Assembly (NCBI GenBank): GCA_018263655.1
Contig: JAANWY010000048.1
Location: 5,224 to 12,345 of the forward strand
From: Anaerolineales bacterium
GTDB lineage: Bacteria > Chloroflexota > Anaerolineae > Epilineales > JAANWY01
DNA length: 7,122 nucleotides
Direction: 5' to 3'
In this document: piece after piece, positions 1 to 6,409 of the stretch
Position numbering within the stretch: the first letter of the stretch is position 1
How the letters are laid out: the number at the start of each line of letters is the position of its first letter
Program-made: the position numbers and the translations under genes
Notes under the pieces: model-generated
Told to the model about the DNA's origin: nothing
Databases searched by the model: none
Seen by the model: the letters and a program-made list of their open reading frames with translations, nothing else

Positions 1-377
1 GGGCACATGGGCCGGCCACAACGGTTGCACCGCAGTCGCGTCTCACGATCCGGGTGCCAAGTGCAGTAGACTTCCTCGTCTTCTTCGTCCTCGGCAGCCG
101 GCGCGATACCCAACTTGTCCTCTACACGCTCCAGCCCAAGCTTCGCCCGATCGTGGTACGGTTCCAAAACGAGAACTCGTTGGAAGTACGTCTGTTTTTC
201 CTCCAGGTCATCAACTACGCGAGCCAGCCACAGCCAAGCTTCGGCGTTGTCGGGATCCATCTCTGTGGCTTGGTGCAGCAATTCTTCGGCTTCCCCATCG
301 TCACCGACCTGCGCCGCAGCGATAGCCTGCTGGGTCAGTTGATGAGCTTCGAAGATGGCTTGTTCGCGATTGCTCAT
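1..377 (-). CDS. TPR-like protein with B-box-type zinc motif, 5' part only (cut by window edge)
   Basis: Not a gene I can name. The start ATG is at 377-375 and the frame stays open to the left edge, giving 125 full codons plus two bases. Residues about 1-85 form a helical repeat region of TPR type, with features such as DPDNAEAWLWLARVVDD and a second unit ending in VLVLEPYHDRAKLGLE. An acidic linker (about 96-102) follows. Then comes a zinc-binding pattern with C105, H108, C117, C120 and C125 (CTWHPDRET...RCNRCGRPMC), like the B-box-type motif that often precedes membrane or rhomboid domains. Whether a membrane part follows cannot be seen here. Its ATG overlaps the nadK stop as ATGA, so it is probably translated by coupling to nadK. 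A role in protein interaction is inference only. Coding on this strand is supported by repeat periodicity and the Cys/His spacing; the plus-strand frame opposite has no family features. Confidence 0.82.
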   Translation of the reverse strand, partial: MSNREQAIFEAHQLTQQAIAAAQVGDDGEAEELLHQATEMDPDNAEAWLWLARVVDDLEEKQTYFQRVLVLEPYHDRAKLGLERVEDKLGIAPAAEDEEDEEVYCTWHPDRETRLRCNRCGRPMC

Positions 378-1195
378 CGCAGCTTCTCCATGAGGGTAGC
401 GTAGAAGTTCGAGGGTGGATGTAGCCGCACGAAGGAAGCCACATGCTTGCTACGCGAGCAGGAAACCCGGTCGTTTCTCCTCAGCGGGCGGTTGATTTGG
501 CCATCGATAGCCAGTACGGCATCGTGGTGAGTCTTCACGCGCACATCGATCTGCGAATTGGCGTCCACTACCAGGGAGGGGTAAGGCGTTGGGTGCGGCA
601 CGATGGGCGTGATCAGGATCGCCGGCAGCTCTGGCGCCAGGATAGGGCCGCCGGCTGCCAGTGCATACGCCGTCGATCCAGTAGGCGTCGCCACGACGAT
701 ACCATCCGCCGTATACGTCCTCATCTCCGCCCCATCGATCCACGCCGTGATGCGCACAGCGCGAGGCGTTTCGCCGCGGCCGGCAAACACTTCGTTGACC
801 GCCTGAAGCGATTCGACGACCTCGCCGTCACGGACGACGTTCACATTCAGGAGCATGCGGTGTTCGATCCAGCCGTCATCTTTCAAAGCCTTCGGGACCA
901 AAGTCACCGCATCTTCGGGCTCCACTTCGGCCAGAAACCCTAGCCGGCCGAAGTTCACGCCCAGAATGGGTACCTCGCAGGGCGCCGCTATCCGCGCGGT
1001 CCGAATGATCGTCCCGTCTCCACCGAGCGTGATGACCATTTCGCTCTCGGCCATGTTCTGCCGCATAGCGTCCACATCCCACGATGATTCGACCCAGGGG
1101 GACACATCGTCCGTGGAGATCGCCTGCAGCAGCTCATCGGTGAGGCGACGAGCTTCGTCGATTTTGGGGTGATAGAGAAAGCCGATGCGTCTCAC
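374..1195 (-). CDS. nadK: NAD kinase (ATP- or polyphosphate-dependent)
   Basis: Cytoplasmic enzyme that phosphorylates NAD to NADP. I place the start at the GTG at 1195-1193, giving 273 residues beginning M-RRIGFLYHPK. A GGGAG ribosome site lies 6 nt upstream (1206-1202), and the GTG overlaps the hisS TGA as GTGA. A longer frame from a GTG at 1228 would run 37 nt into hisS and adds only a non-conserved N-terminus. Family motifs are complete: GGDGT at 58-62, NFGRLGFL at 81-88, NE at 134-135, DGIVVATPTGSTAY at 164-177, and IDGQ at 230-233 in the C-terminal domain. Length fits the family. One local oddity is the segment after ITPIVPH (about 193-210), which reads PTPYPSLV where many homologues have a form of xxxxRPLV. 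The rest looks intact, so I expect an active enzyme. It is the fourth gene of the ltaE-to-TPR cluster. Confidence 0.95.
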   Translation of the reverse strand: MRRIGFLYHPKIDEARRLTDELLQAISTDDVSPWVESSWDVDAMRQNMAESEMVITLGGDGTIIRTARIAAPCEVPILGVNFGRLGFLAEVEPEDAVTLVPKALKDDGWIEHRMLLNVNVVRDGEVVESLQAVNEVFAGRGETPRAVRITAWIDGAEMRTYTADGIVVATPTGSTAYALAAGGPILAPELPAILITPIVPHPTPYPSLVVDANSQIDVRVKTHHDAVLAIDGQINRPLRRNDRVSCSRSKHVASFVRLHPPSNFYATLMEKLR

Positions 1196-2475
1196 TGCCG
1201 GCTCCCATTCAACCCTTCCTTTAGCCACGAAACAATCACGCCGCGCTCAATGGTTTGCTGGGCCACATCCTTGACCATGTCCTTGACAGCCACTACGTCC
1301 TGTTCCAGTTCCCGATCACCTAGGATGAGCGCGTACCTCACATCTTCACGGTCGGCGGACCGCATCTGAGAGCGCATGCTGGGGTCGTCGAAGAACATGA
1401 CGGCGCCGATGTCTCGAGATCGCAACTCGGAGGCAAGCGCAATGCACGCCCGTTTAGCAGCGTCGCCCAGGTAGATCAACGCGACCCGAGGCGATGTAAG
1501 TTCCGGTGGCCTCACATCGAGTTCCTGCATCACGCTGATCGTGCGCTCGATGCCGGCTGCGTATCCAACACCCGGTGTCGGCTCCCCGCCAAGCACCTCG
1601 GCCAGGCCATCGTAGCGACCACCGCCACTGATGGCGCTCTGCGCGCCACCGAGGGCCGATGACCAGACTTCGAAGACGGTCTTGGTGTAATAGTCGAGGC
1701 CCCGGACCAGGCGCGGATTGATGGTGTAGGGCCGGCCCTGAAGATCGAGGTACGACAGCAGCGTGTCGAAGTGCTCACGACACTCATCGCACACGTAGTC
1801 GCTGATGTTGGGCGCGGACTCGATCAGATCTTGAATCGACGCGTCTTTGGTGTCCAGGATGCGCAGCGGATTGGAGGCCAGCCGGCGCTGGTCGTTCTCG
1901 TCGAGGCGGCCTTCGTGTTGTGCAAAGAAAGCGGCGAGCTGCTCGATATAGGTCGGCCGGCACTTGGAGCAGCCAGTGCTGTTCACCTGGAACGAAATCT
2001 CCGTTATGCCGAGCGCCGTGTAGAGATCCCACGCCAGAGACATGATCTCTAAATCGATGGCCGGATCCTGTTCGCCGATTGCCTCGGCGTTGAATTGCCA
2101 GAACTGGCGGTAGCGGTTCGCCTGGGGGCGATCGTGCCGGAAGGCAGGGCCAATGGAGTACAACTTGACCGGCTGCGGCCATACCTTCATGCCATTCTCG
2201 ATATAGGCGCGCACGACGCCGGCCGTGAACTCCGGACGCAGCGTCAGAGAACCCCCACCGCGATCTTCGAAAGTATACATCTCTTTCTGGACGATGTCCG
2301 TGCCCTCGCCCACACCTCGGGCGAACACAGCCGTATCCTCGAAAATCGGTGTCTCGATTTGCTGGTAGCCGTAGAGCGCCGCGACGTGGTGGATGCGGTC
2401 GAAGATGTAGTGCCAATAGGCTTGTTCGTCGGGCAAGATGTCGTTCGTTCCGGTTGGACGTTGATATTGTGGCAT
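1192..2475 (-). CDS. hisS: Histidyl-tRNA synthetase (class II)
   Basis: Charges tRNA-His with histidine in the cytoplasm; 427 residues, normal for the bacterial enzyme. Visible elements in order: the N-terminal GTNDILP (9-15); motif 1 around 36-66 (ETPIFEDTAVFARGVGEGTD); motif 2 around 106-133 with the ATP-binding FRHDRPQ (R113); a small insertion carrying two CxxC pairs (C169/C172 and C229/C232) that may bind a metal, as seen in many bacterial HisRS; the histidine-binding motif RGLDYYT (258-264); GGGRYDGL (284-291); motif 3 GVGYAAGIER (302-311); then the C-terminal anticodon-binding domain from about 328. The start ATG at 2475 has an AGGTG site 7 nt upstream and lies 4 nt after the DUF4058 stop. 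The stop overlaps the nadK GTG. All catalytic motifs are present. Confidence 0.98.
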   Translation of the reverse strand: MPQYQRPTGTNDILPDEQAYWHYIFDRIHHVAALYGYQQIETPIFEDTAVFARGVGEGTDIVQKEMYTFEDRGGGSLTLRPEFTAGVVRAYIENGMKVWPQPVKLYSIGPAFRHDRPQANRYRQFWQFNAEAIGEQDPAIDLEIMSLAWDLYTALGITEISFQVNSTGCSKCRPTYIEQLAAFFAQHEGRLDENDQRRLASNPLRILDTKDASIQDLIESAPNISDYVCDECREHFDTLLSYLDLQGRPYTINPRLVRGLDYYTKTVFEVWSSALGGAQSAISGGGRYDGLAEVLGGEPTPGVGYAAGIERTISVMQELDVRPPELTSPRVALIYLGDAAKRACIALASELRSRDIGAVMFFDDPSMRSQMRSADREDVRYALILGDRELEQDVVAVKDMVKDVAQQTIERGVIVSWLKEGLNGSRQ

Positions 2476-2479
2476 TATG

Positions 2480-3265
2480 TCACACCTGTCTGTTATGTGC
2501 TAGACTTTCCGTAAGAAGTTCATGCGCCCAGCCGGCATCTTCACCCTCCAGCGGGGGAATGGGGTCTCGAGTGTAGTCAATGCTCAGGTCGTAGCCGGCA
2601 TTCTCGTACAGACGGCGCAGCAAAGCATTAAGATCGATCACTGGTTCTTCATCGCCGGCGCGCAGGGGGAGACTGAACGTCAGGATCGACGTGCGTACGC
2701 TGAACAAGTATAGCTCGGCCTCTGGCCGCTGCGCGCTGCGACTGACCAAGATGCGGTAGTGGCCCGTTTCGCTGGCTCCCTCGAACGGCATCGGTGGATG
2801 CCGGCGCAACAGGTCAACCTCGACGAGGTGCGTCGAAGAATCAAGAATAGCCTGGCGCTTTTCCTCGTACTCCTCACGGTCCTTGCCTGGCCGCTTGTTG
2901 GTAGGAGACAAGATTTCGATCACTGTAACGACCTCGCCGCTGGTCGTATCCTTGACTTGTAAGTAGCCCTGTCGGACTACATCCGTCACCGGTACTCTGA
3001 CGGTTTGTGGCTGTGGCGATCCAGTCGCTCGGTAAGAGGCCACAGCCCGTTCGCGGATTTCTCGCACGTCCGCATCGGGGCGTCCCAGAAGCTCCATGCC
3101 GGACACAGTTTCTCGATACACGCGGAAATCCACGCGGACGACGTAGCGCGGGCGAACTTCGGGGCCTAACGTATCCGCCAGAGCTGTGATGAGCCGGTGG
3201 TGCAGATCGGACCAAATGTCTGGATGCTCCAGATAGGGGTCCATGCCAGGAAACGGATAAGTCAC
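2480..3265 (-). CDS. DUF4058 family protein, function unknown
   Basis: I choose the GTG at 3265-3263 (261 residues). It has a strong GGAGG site 6 nt upstream (3276-3272) and gives the family's usual opening, MTYPFPGMDPYLE. A TTG at 3301 would extend it by 12 unremarkable residues and overlap ltaE. Family marks: PFPGMDPYLE at 4-13, IEILSPTNKRPG at 116-127, LVEVDLLR at 147-154, and a conserved C-terminal helix region near 212-231. The spacing of an E-x-LSP-x-NK motif and a following ExD strand recalls Uma2-type PD-(D/E)XK nuclease-fold proteins; that resemblance is my inference and no nuclease activity is claimed. No signal peptide or membrane segment is seen, so it is probably cytoplasmic. It sits 32 nt after ltaE and 4 nt before hisS, so it is probably co-transcribed with both. 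Confidence 0.88.
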   Translation of the reverse strand: MTYPFPGMDPYLEHPDIWSDLHHRLITALADTLGPEVRPRYVVRVDFRVYRETVSGMELLGRPDADVREIRERAVASYRATGSPQPQTVRVPVTDVVRQGYLQVKDTTSGEVVTVIEILSPTNKRPGKDREEYEEKRQAILDSSTHLVEVDLLRRHPPMPFEGASETGHYRILVSRSAQRPEAELYLFSVRTSILTFSLPLRAGDEEPVIDLNALLRRLYENAGYDLSIDYTRDPIPPLEGEDAGWAHELLTESLAHNRQV

Positions 3266-3276
3266 GTCATGCCTCC
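3266..3276 (-). promoter_or_regulatory. Ribosome binding site that fixes the DUF4058 start
   Basis: GGAGG at 3276-3272, followed by a 6-nt spacer to GTG at 3265. It is the best Shine-Dalgarno match in the window and is the reason the upstream TTG at 3301 is not used as the start. An ATG at 3270-3268 falls inside the spacer but is in another frame. Confidence 0.7.
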
Positions 3277-3297
3277 AAGACCGAATCTGGTGGCTGA

Positions 3298-4326
3298 TCA
3301 AGCCAGGGCTTGCCGCAAGGCACTCAACGCCGTGTCGATGTCTTCGGCGTCGATGCCGTAGTGAGTCACGGCCCGCAGGCGCCGGCCGCTCTTCGGCGAG
3401 ACTAGCACCCCTTGTTCGCGAAGAGCCTCAGACAACTCGTCCGGCGTCATGTCATCCCGCGCCAGCTCGAAGAAGACAATGTCAGTCTCCACAGTGTCGG
3501 GGTCCAATCCGATGCCCGGCATGCTGGCTAGGCCCTCGGCCAACCGCTTCGCGGTAGCGTGATCCTCCGCTAATCGATCCACCATCTCTTCCAAGGCGAC
3601 GATGCCGGCCGCAGCTATGATGCCGGCTTGCCGCATGCTGCCGCCGAGGGCCTTGCGCGCCCGCCGCGCCTCGTAGATGAAGTCCTCACTGCCACATAAC
3701 ACCGATCCCACCGGCGCCGACAGGCCTTTGGATAGGCAGAACGTCACAGAATCCACATCCTTGGTGAGCTCCGTCGCCGGCACCCCCAGAGCAACAGCAG
3801 CGTTGAAAACGCGCGCACCGTCCAGGTGCATAGCCAGACCGTGCCGCTCAGCGATCCCGCGGACAGCGGCCATGTATTCCGGGTGGAGGAGGGCGCCACC
3901 GCACACGTTGTGGGTGTTCTCCAGGCAGATGAGGCGCGTTCGTGGGAAATGTGGATCTTCAGCCCGAATGGCAGCTTCGATGTGATCGAGGTTTATTGTG
4001 CCATCCGGCTGATTGGGCACGGCACGCGGATGGATACCGCCCAGGGCAGCGTAGCTGCCGGCCTCTAGCAGATATGTGTGGGACTGATCACCCAAGATGA
4101 CCTCATGGCCTCGGCCGCAGTGAGTCAGCAGGGCTGTCAAATTGCCCATCGTACCGCTGGGTACATACATGCCGGCTGCCTTACCCATCCGGCCCGCCGC
4201 CATGGTCTCCAACCGGTTGATCGTCGGGTCCTCGCCATAAACGTCATCACCGACTTCGGCATGCGCCATTGCTTCGCGCATGCGGGGCGTCGGCAGGGTT
4301 ACTGTGTCACTTCGCAAGTCAATCAT
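3298..4326 (-). CDS. ltaE: Low-specificity L-threonine aldolase (PLP-dependent)
   Basis: Cleaves L-threonine (and usually L-allo-threonine) to glycine and acetaldehyde using pyridoxal phosphate; fold-type I, cytoplasmic. The 342 residues match the family from end to end: MIDLRSDTVTLPT at the N-terminus, VGDDVYGEDPTINRLE at 25-40, the PSGTMGN phosphate-side loop at 56-62, H83 (QSHTY) expected to stack on the cofactor, LENTHN at 135-140, HLDGAR at 167-172 with D169 for the pyridine nitrogen, the Schiff-base lysine K200 in CLSKGLSAPVGS, GGSMRQAG at 228-235, and a late RAVTHYG at 318-324. The start ATG has GAGAGG 5 nt upstream. It is the first gene of the five-gene cluster and follows a 217-nt structured leader. 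Whether it prefers L-threonine or L-allo-threonine cannot be read from sequence. Confidence 0.96.
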   Translation of the reverse strand: MIDLRSDTVTLPTPRMREAMAHAEVGDDVYGEDPTINRLETMAAGRMGKAAGMYVPSGTMGNLTALLTHCGRGHEVILGDQSHTYLLEAGSYAALGGIHPRAVPNQPDGTINLDHIEAAIRAEDPHFPRTRLICLENTHNVCGGALLHPEYMAAVRGIAERHGLAMHLDGARVFNAAVALGVPATELTKDVDSVTFCLSKGLSAPVGSVLCGSEDFIYEARRARKALGGSMRQAGIIAAAGIVALEEMVDRLAEDHATAKRLAEGLASMPGIGLDPDTVETDIVFFELARDDMTPDELSEALREQGVLVSPKSGRRLRAVTHYGIDAEDIDTALSALRQALA

Positions 4327-4344
4327 GATTACCTCTCATCGAGA

Positions 4345-4371
4345 CCACGCCAGCACCGCATGCCGGCGTGG
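4345..4371 (-). other. 11-bp hairpin just upstream of the ltaE ribosome site
   Basis: Arms 4371-4361 and 4355-4345 pair over 11 positions with one G-U, closing a 5-nt loop. No U-tract follows, so it is not a typical intrinsic terminator. After it comes TCTCGATGAGAGG, in which TCTC can pair with GAGA of the Shine-Dalgarno site (4337-4332). This could mask ltaE initiation. Confidence 0.5.
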
Positions 4372-4430
4372 CAATAGACGAATCCCACCCTCTCGGGTCC
4401 CGCTAAGTGGTCCCAAGTAAGGACCTTGAT

Positions 4431-4458
4431 GAAGCTGGGCGAGGTCTCCCCAGCCGCG
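4431..4458. repeat. GC-rich module A, similar to 6592-6618
   Basis: On the plus strand this reads GAAGCTGGG, three variable bases, GGTCTCCC, three variable bases, CCGCG. The same blocks in the same order and orientation occur at 6592-6618. The match covers 22 positions in three blocks. It contributes one arm of the leader stem described for the ltaE leader. It is probably a diverged copy of an intergenic repeat or a shared RNA module. Confidence 0.45.
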
Positions 4459-4543
4459 TGCGGCCCCGATGCCCCCTACGTCTCGGTCAGGAGACCTTCG
4501 GCGAGCAAAAGGCTGTTTCTGAACCGAACTTAACATTGTCAAG

Positions 4544-4639
4544 TTAGGGACTTCCAGGGAAATAAACCTCCCAAAAACGGCCTATTTCCCCTGGAAATCT
4601 TTAGGTTTTTGGGAGGTTTTAAATTCTGGAATCCCCTTA
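4544..4639. repeat. 96-bp palindromic MITE-like repeat, copy 1
   Basis: Same 96 bases as 6862-6957 except one substitution (C at 4590, T at 6908), in the same orientation. Ends are imperfect inverted repeats inside TA dinucleotides: GGGACTTCCAG on the left and the complement of CTGGAATCCCC on the right. Inside is a perfect 15-bp inverted repeat (4564-4578 with 4605-4619) and a second helix (4554-4564 with 4583-4594). These interleave, so they compete or form a pseudoknot-like topology. No open frame is present. TA flanks and short palindromic ends resemble non-autonomous IS630/Tc1-type elements; this assignment is inference. The right end overlaps the prs stop codon, and the hairpin may also act in 3'-end formation of prs mRNA. 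Confidence 0.8.
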
Positions 4640-5578
4640 GTCAAACAACGAACTCACCGGCTGATTCTTGTGAATGCGGGCAATGGCTTCGGCGACAAGC
4701 TGCGCAACGCTGAGTACAGTGATTTTCTCGTTTTCGTCTGATTGGGCAACGGGAATGGTGTTGGTAACAGCGATGTGCTTCAATTGAGATTGTCTCAATC
4801 GCTCGGCGGCATTGCCGGCGAATACGGGGTGAACCGCGCCGGCGTACACAGCGGTCGCGCCGCATTCCAGCAAGTAGTCAGCCGATTCCGTCGAGGTGCC
4901 GCCGGTGGAGATCAGATCGTCGATGAGGACCACCGTGCGGCCTTTCACATTCCCCACCATGCCTACGACTTCCACTTCGTCGGGCTCCGGGCGATGTTTC
5001 ACCAAGACCGCCAGCCCAACGCCTCGTCCTAGTCTGGCCTGCAGCTTGACGGCACGCTCGACGGAACCTTCGTCTGGCGCGGCTACCACAAACGGGGGCT
5101 CGCAGTGACGCTTGAAGTAGTCGGCCAGGATCGGGCCGGCTCGCAAGTGGTCCACCGGAATGTCGAAGAACCCCTCAATAGCCGGCGCGTGCAAGTCTAT
5201 CGTGAGCACCCGATCGGCGCCGGCCACAGTGATGAGATCCGCCACTAGCTTGGCAGAGATAGGTTCGCGGCCGGCCGTCTTGCGCTCCTGACGCGCATAT
5301 CCGTAGTAAGGAATCACCGCCGTAATGCGCTCCACCGACGCCCGCTTGGCGGCATCAATCAGGATCAGCAGCTCCATCAGGTGCTGATTGACCGGGTTAC
5401 ACGTCGGCTGAATGATGAAGACATCACAGCCTCGGATGTTATCGTGGATCCGCGCGCGTATCTCGCTGTCCTTGAACGTAGCCACCATGGCCTGACCGAG
5501 CTGGACACCTAACTGATCGACGATTTCTTGGGCCAGAGGGCGGTTGGCGTTGCCGCAGAAGACTCGGAGATGTTCCAT
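4637..5578 (-). CDS. prs: Ribose-phosphate pyrophosphokinase (PRPP synthetase)
   Basis: Transfers pyrophosphate from ATP to ribose 5-phosphate to give PRPP, the precursor for purines, pyrimidines, histidine, tryptophan and NAD. The 313 residues are the usual class I length. Visible sites: F35 with KDSE (36-39) for the adenine and metal region; the catalytic flexible loop YARQERKTAGREP (94-106) with R96, R99 and K100; TIDLH at 126-130 with the metal ligand H130; APDEGSVERA (167-176); and the PRPP loop VVLIDDLISTGGT (216-228). The end SSLFD is typical. Its ATG lies 6 nt after the hydrolase stop (TGATCCCCAATG). No Shine-Dalgarno sequence is seen in that gap or just upstream, so initiation probably depends on ribosomes finishing the upstream gene. 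The TAA stop coincides with the edge of the 96-bp repeat. Confidence 0.98.
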   Translation of the reverse strand: MEHLRVFCGNANRPLAQEIVDQLGVQLGQAMVATFKDSEIRARIHDNIRGCDVFIIQPTCNPVNQHLMELLILIDAAKRASVERITAVIPYYGYARQERKTAGREPISAKLVADLITVAGADRVLTIDLHAPAIEGFFDIPVDHLRAGPILADYFKRHCEPPFVVAAPDEGSVERAVKLQARLGRGVGLAVLVKHRPEPDEVEVVGMVGNVKGRTVVLIDDLISTGGTSTESADYLLECGATAVYAGAVHPVFAGNAAERLRQSQLKHIAVTNTIPVAQSDENEKITVLSVAQLVAEAIARIHKNQPVSSLFD

Positions 5579-5584
5579 TGGGGA

Positions 5585-6409
5585 TCAATACTTGCGTGAG
5601 ACTGCGCGGTAGGTTCGGGGTTGGCGTTCCTGAATCAACTGGGTTTCCTCGCGCGTTTCTCGGACATCGTCCAGGTCGATTTTAGCCACGCCGTACCCCT
5701 CGTCGGGCCCCTCATCGGGCTCGTCAACGATGGCGTGGATCTCGCCACGCGGCCCGACGATCACCGACTGGCCAATGAACCGGTAGGTGTACTCTTCGCC
5801 GACTCGGTTGGCGCCGGCGACAAACATCGCGTTCTCGCAGGCGCGGGCCGTGAGGTAAGTGCGCCATTCGCTAACATGCGGCTCTTTCCAATTCGCCAGG
5901 ACGCACAGAACCTCAGCACCGCCCAGCGCCAGGCTGCGGGCTGTCTCGGGAAACGCCAAATCCCACCCCAGGATCACGCCGATTTCTCCGAAGGTGCACT
6001 CCATAGTTCTGAACCGATAGCCAGGCCGAAAAGCCAGACGCTCCTCGTCTTGTAGATGCACCTTGCGATAGTCTCCGATGAGTTCGCCATCCGGCCCAAC
6101 AAGAATCGCGGCATCGTAGAGAATGCTCTCGACCTTCTCCTTCAACGCCATCCCGAAAACGATGTGCGTGCTGAATTCGGCTGCGCGCTGCGCGATGAAG
6201 TTGACGATGGGGCCCGAGTCACGTTCGGCCAACTCTGTGAATTGGACGCCGCACTCGTAGCCGGTCGTGGCTAGTTCCGGAAAGATGATGAGGTCGGTCT
6301 TCTGACGCAGACAGATCTGTTCGATGGACTGGGACATGCGTTCCAAGTTCGACTGAACGTCGGCCAGTTGGGGGTGCATTTGAACGACCGCAATGGTCAC
6401 TTCACTCAT
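5585..6409 (-). CDS. Carbon-nitrogen hydrolase (nitrilase superfamily) homologue lacking the nucleophilic Cys
   Basis: 274 residues with the nitrilase-superfamily fold signature. The first strand is TIAVVQMHPQLADV (5-18). The catalytic Glu is E45 in IIFPELATTGY. The catalytic Lys is K116 in YRKVHL, followed by DEERLAFRPG with the usual accessory Glu. The nucleophile motif, normally CxD before xxFPE, reads ILGWDLAFPE at 146-155, so Gly148 stands where Cys is expected while W149 and D150 are kept. The codon is GGG, two changes from either Cys codon. Members normally hydrolyse amides, nitriles or carbamoyl groups through that Cys, so this protein is probably inactive in the usual way, or acts by binding or another mechanism. 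The rest of the frame shows no decay. The start ATG at 6409 has AAGGAG at 6428-6423, a rather long 13-nt spacer. prs follows after 6 nt. The substrate is unknown. Confidence 0.9.
   Translation of the reverse strand: MSEVTIAVVQMHPQLADVQSNLERMSQSIEQICLRQKTDLIIFPELATTGYECGVQFTELAERDSGPIVNFIAQRAAEFSTHIVFGMALKEKVESILYDAAILVGPDGELIGDYRKVHLQDEERLAFRPGYRFRTMECTFGEIGVILGWDLAFPETARSLALGGAEVLCVLANWKEPHVSEWRTYLTARACENAMFVAGANRVGEEYTYRFIGQSVIVGPRGEIHAIVDEPDEGPDEGYGVAKIDLDDVRETREETQLIQERQPRTYRAVSRKY

Larger units (their letters stand above)
4327..4543 (-). promoter_or_regulatory. Structured 5' leader of the ltaE cluster
   Basis: No protein is evident in this GC-rich stretch between repeat copy 1 and ltaE. 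On the transcribed strand it can form several helices: a 10-bp stem with one bulge pairing 4490-4500 with 4440-4449; a GGTCC/GGACC hairpin (4425-4421 with 4413-4409), where a second GGTCC at 4400-4396 offers an alternative partner; an ACCC-GAGA-GGGT hairpin with a GNRA-type loop (4398-4387); and an 11-bp hairpin (4371-4345) just ahead of the ribosome site. The alternative pairing and the late hairpin would suit control of translation or transcription. I do not recognise a known riboswitch class. A perfect TTGACA at 4542-4537 lies at the upstream end, but no good -10 element follows at 16-18 nt. Confidence 0.4.

Noticed and set aside
54..404. Plus-strand open frames of 116 and 75 codons at the left end
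   Set aside because: The opposite strand encodes a TPR repeat region with a clear Cys/His zinc motif and an ATGA link to nadK; the plus frames show no family features.
3298..3301. TTG at 3301 overlapping the ltaE stop as the DUF4058 start
   Set aside because: It lacks a good ribosome site, and the GTG at 3265 has GGAGG at ideal spacing and gives the family's normal N-terminus.
4375..4390. AGGGTGGGATTCG in the ltaE leader as a T-box signature
   Set aside because: Only AGGGTGG agrees with the T-box consensus; the following ACCGCG is absent and I see no stem I with a specifier loop. Left as an unclassified leader.
4537..4542. Perfect TTGACA as the -35 of an ltaE promoter
   Set aside because: At 16-18 nt spacing the following hexamers are AGAAAC, GAAACA and AAACAG, none close to TATAAT. 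Recorded in the leader entry but not called as a promoter.
4544..4639. Copy 1 hairpin as a standard intrinsic terminator of prs
   Set aside because: The helix is strong, but there is no clear U-run directly after it on the transcribed strand and the same sequence occurs ahead of a tRNA, so repeat origin is the better explanation.
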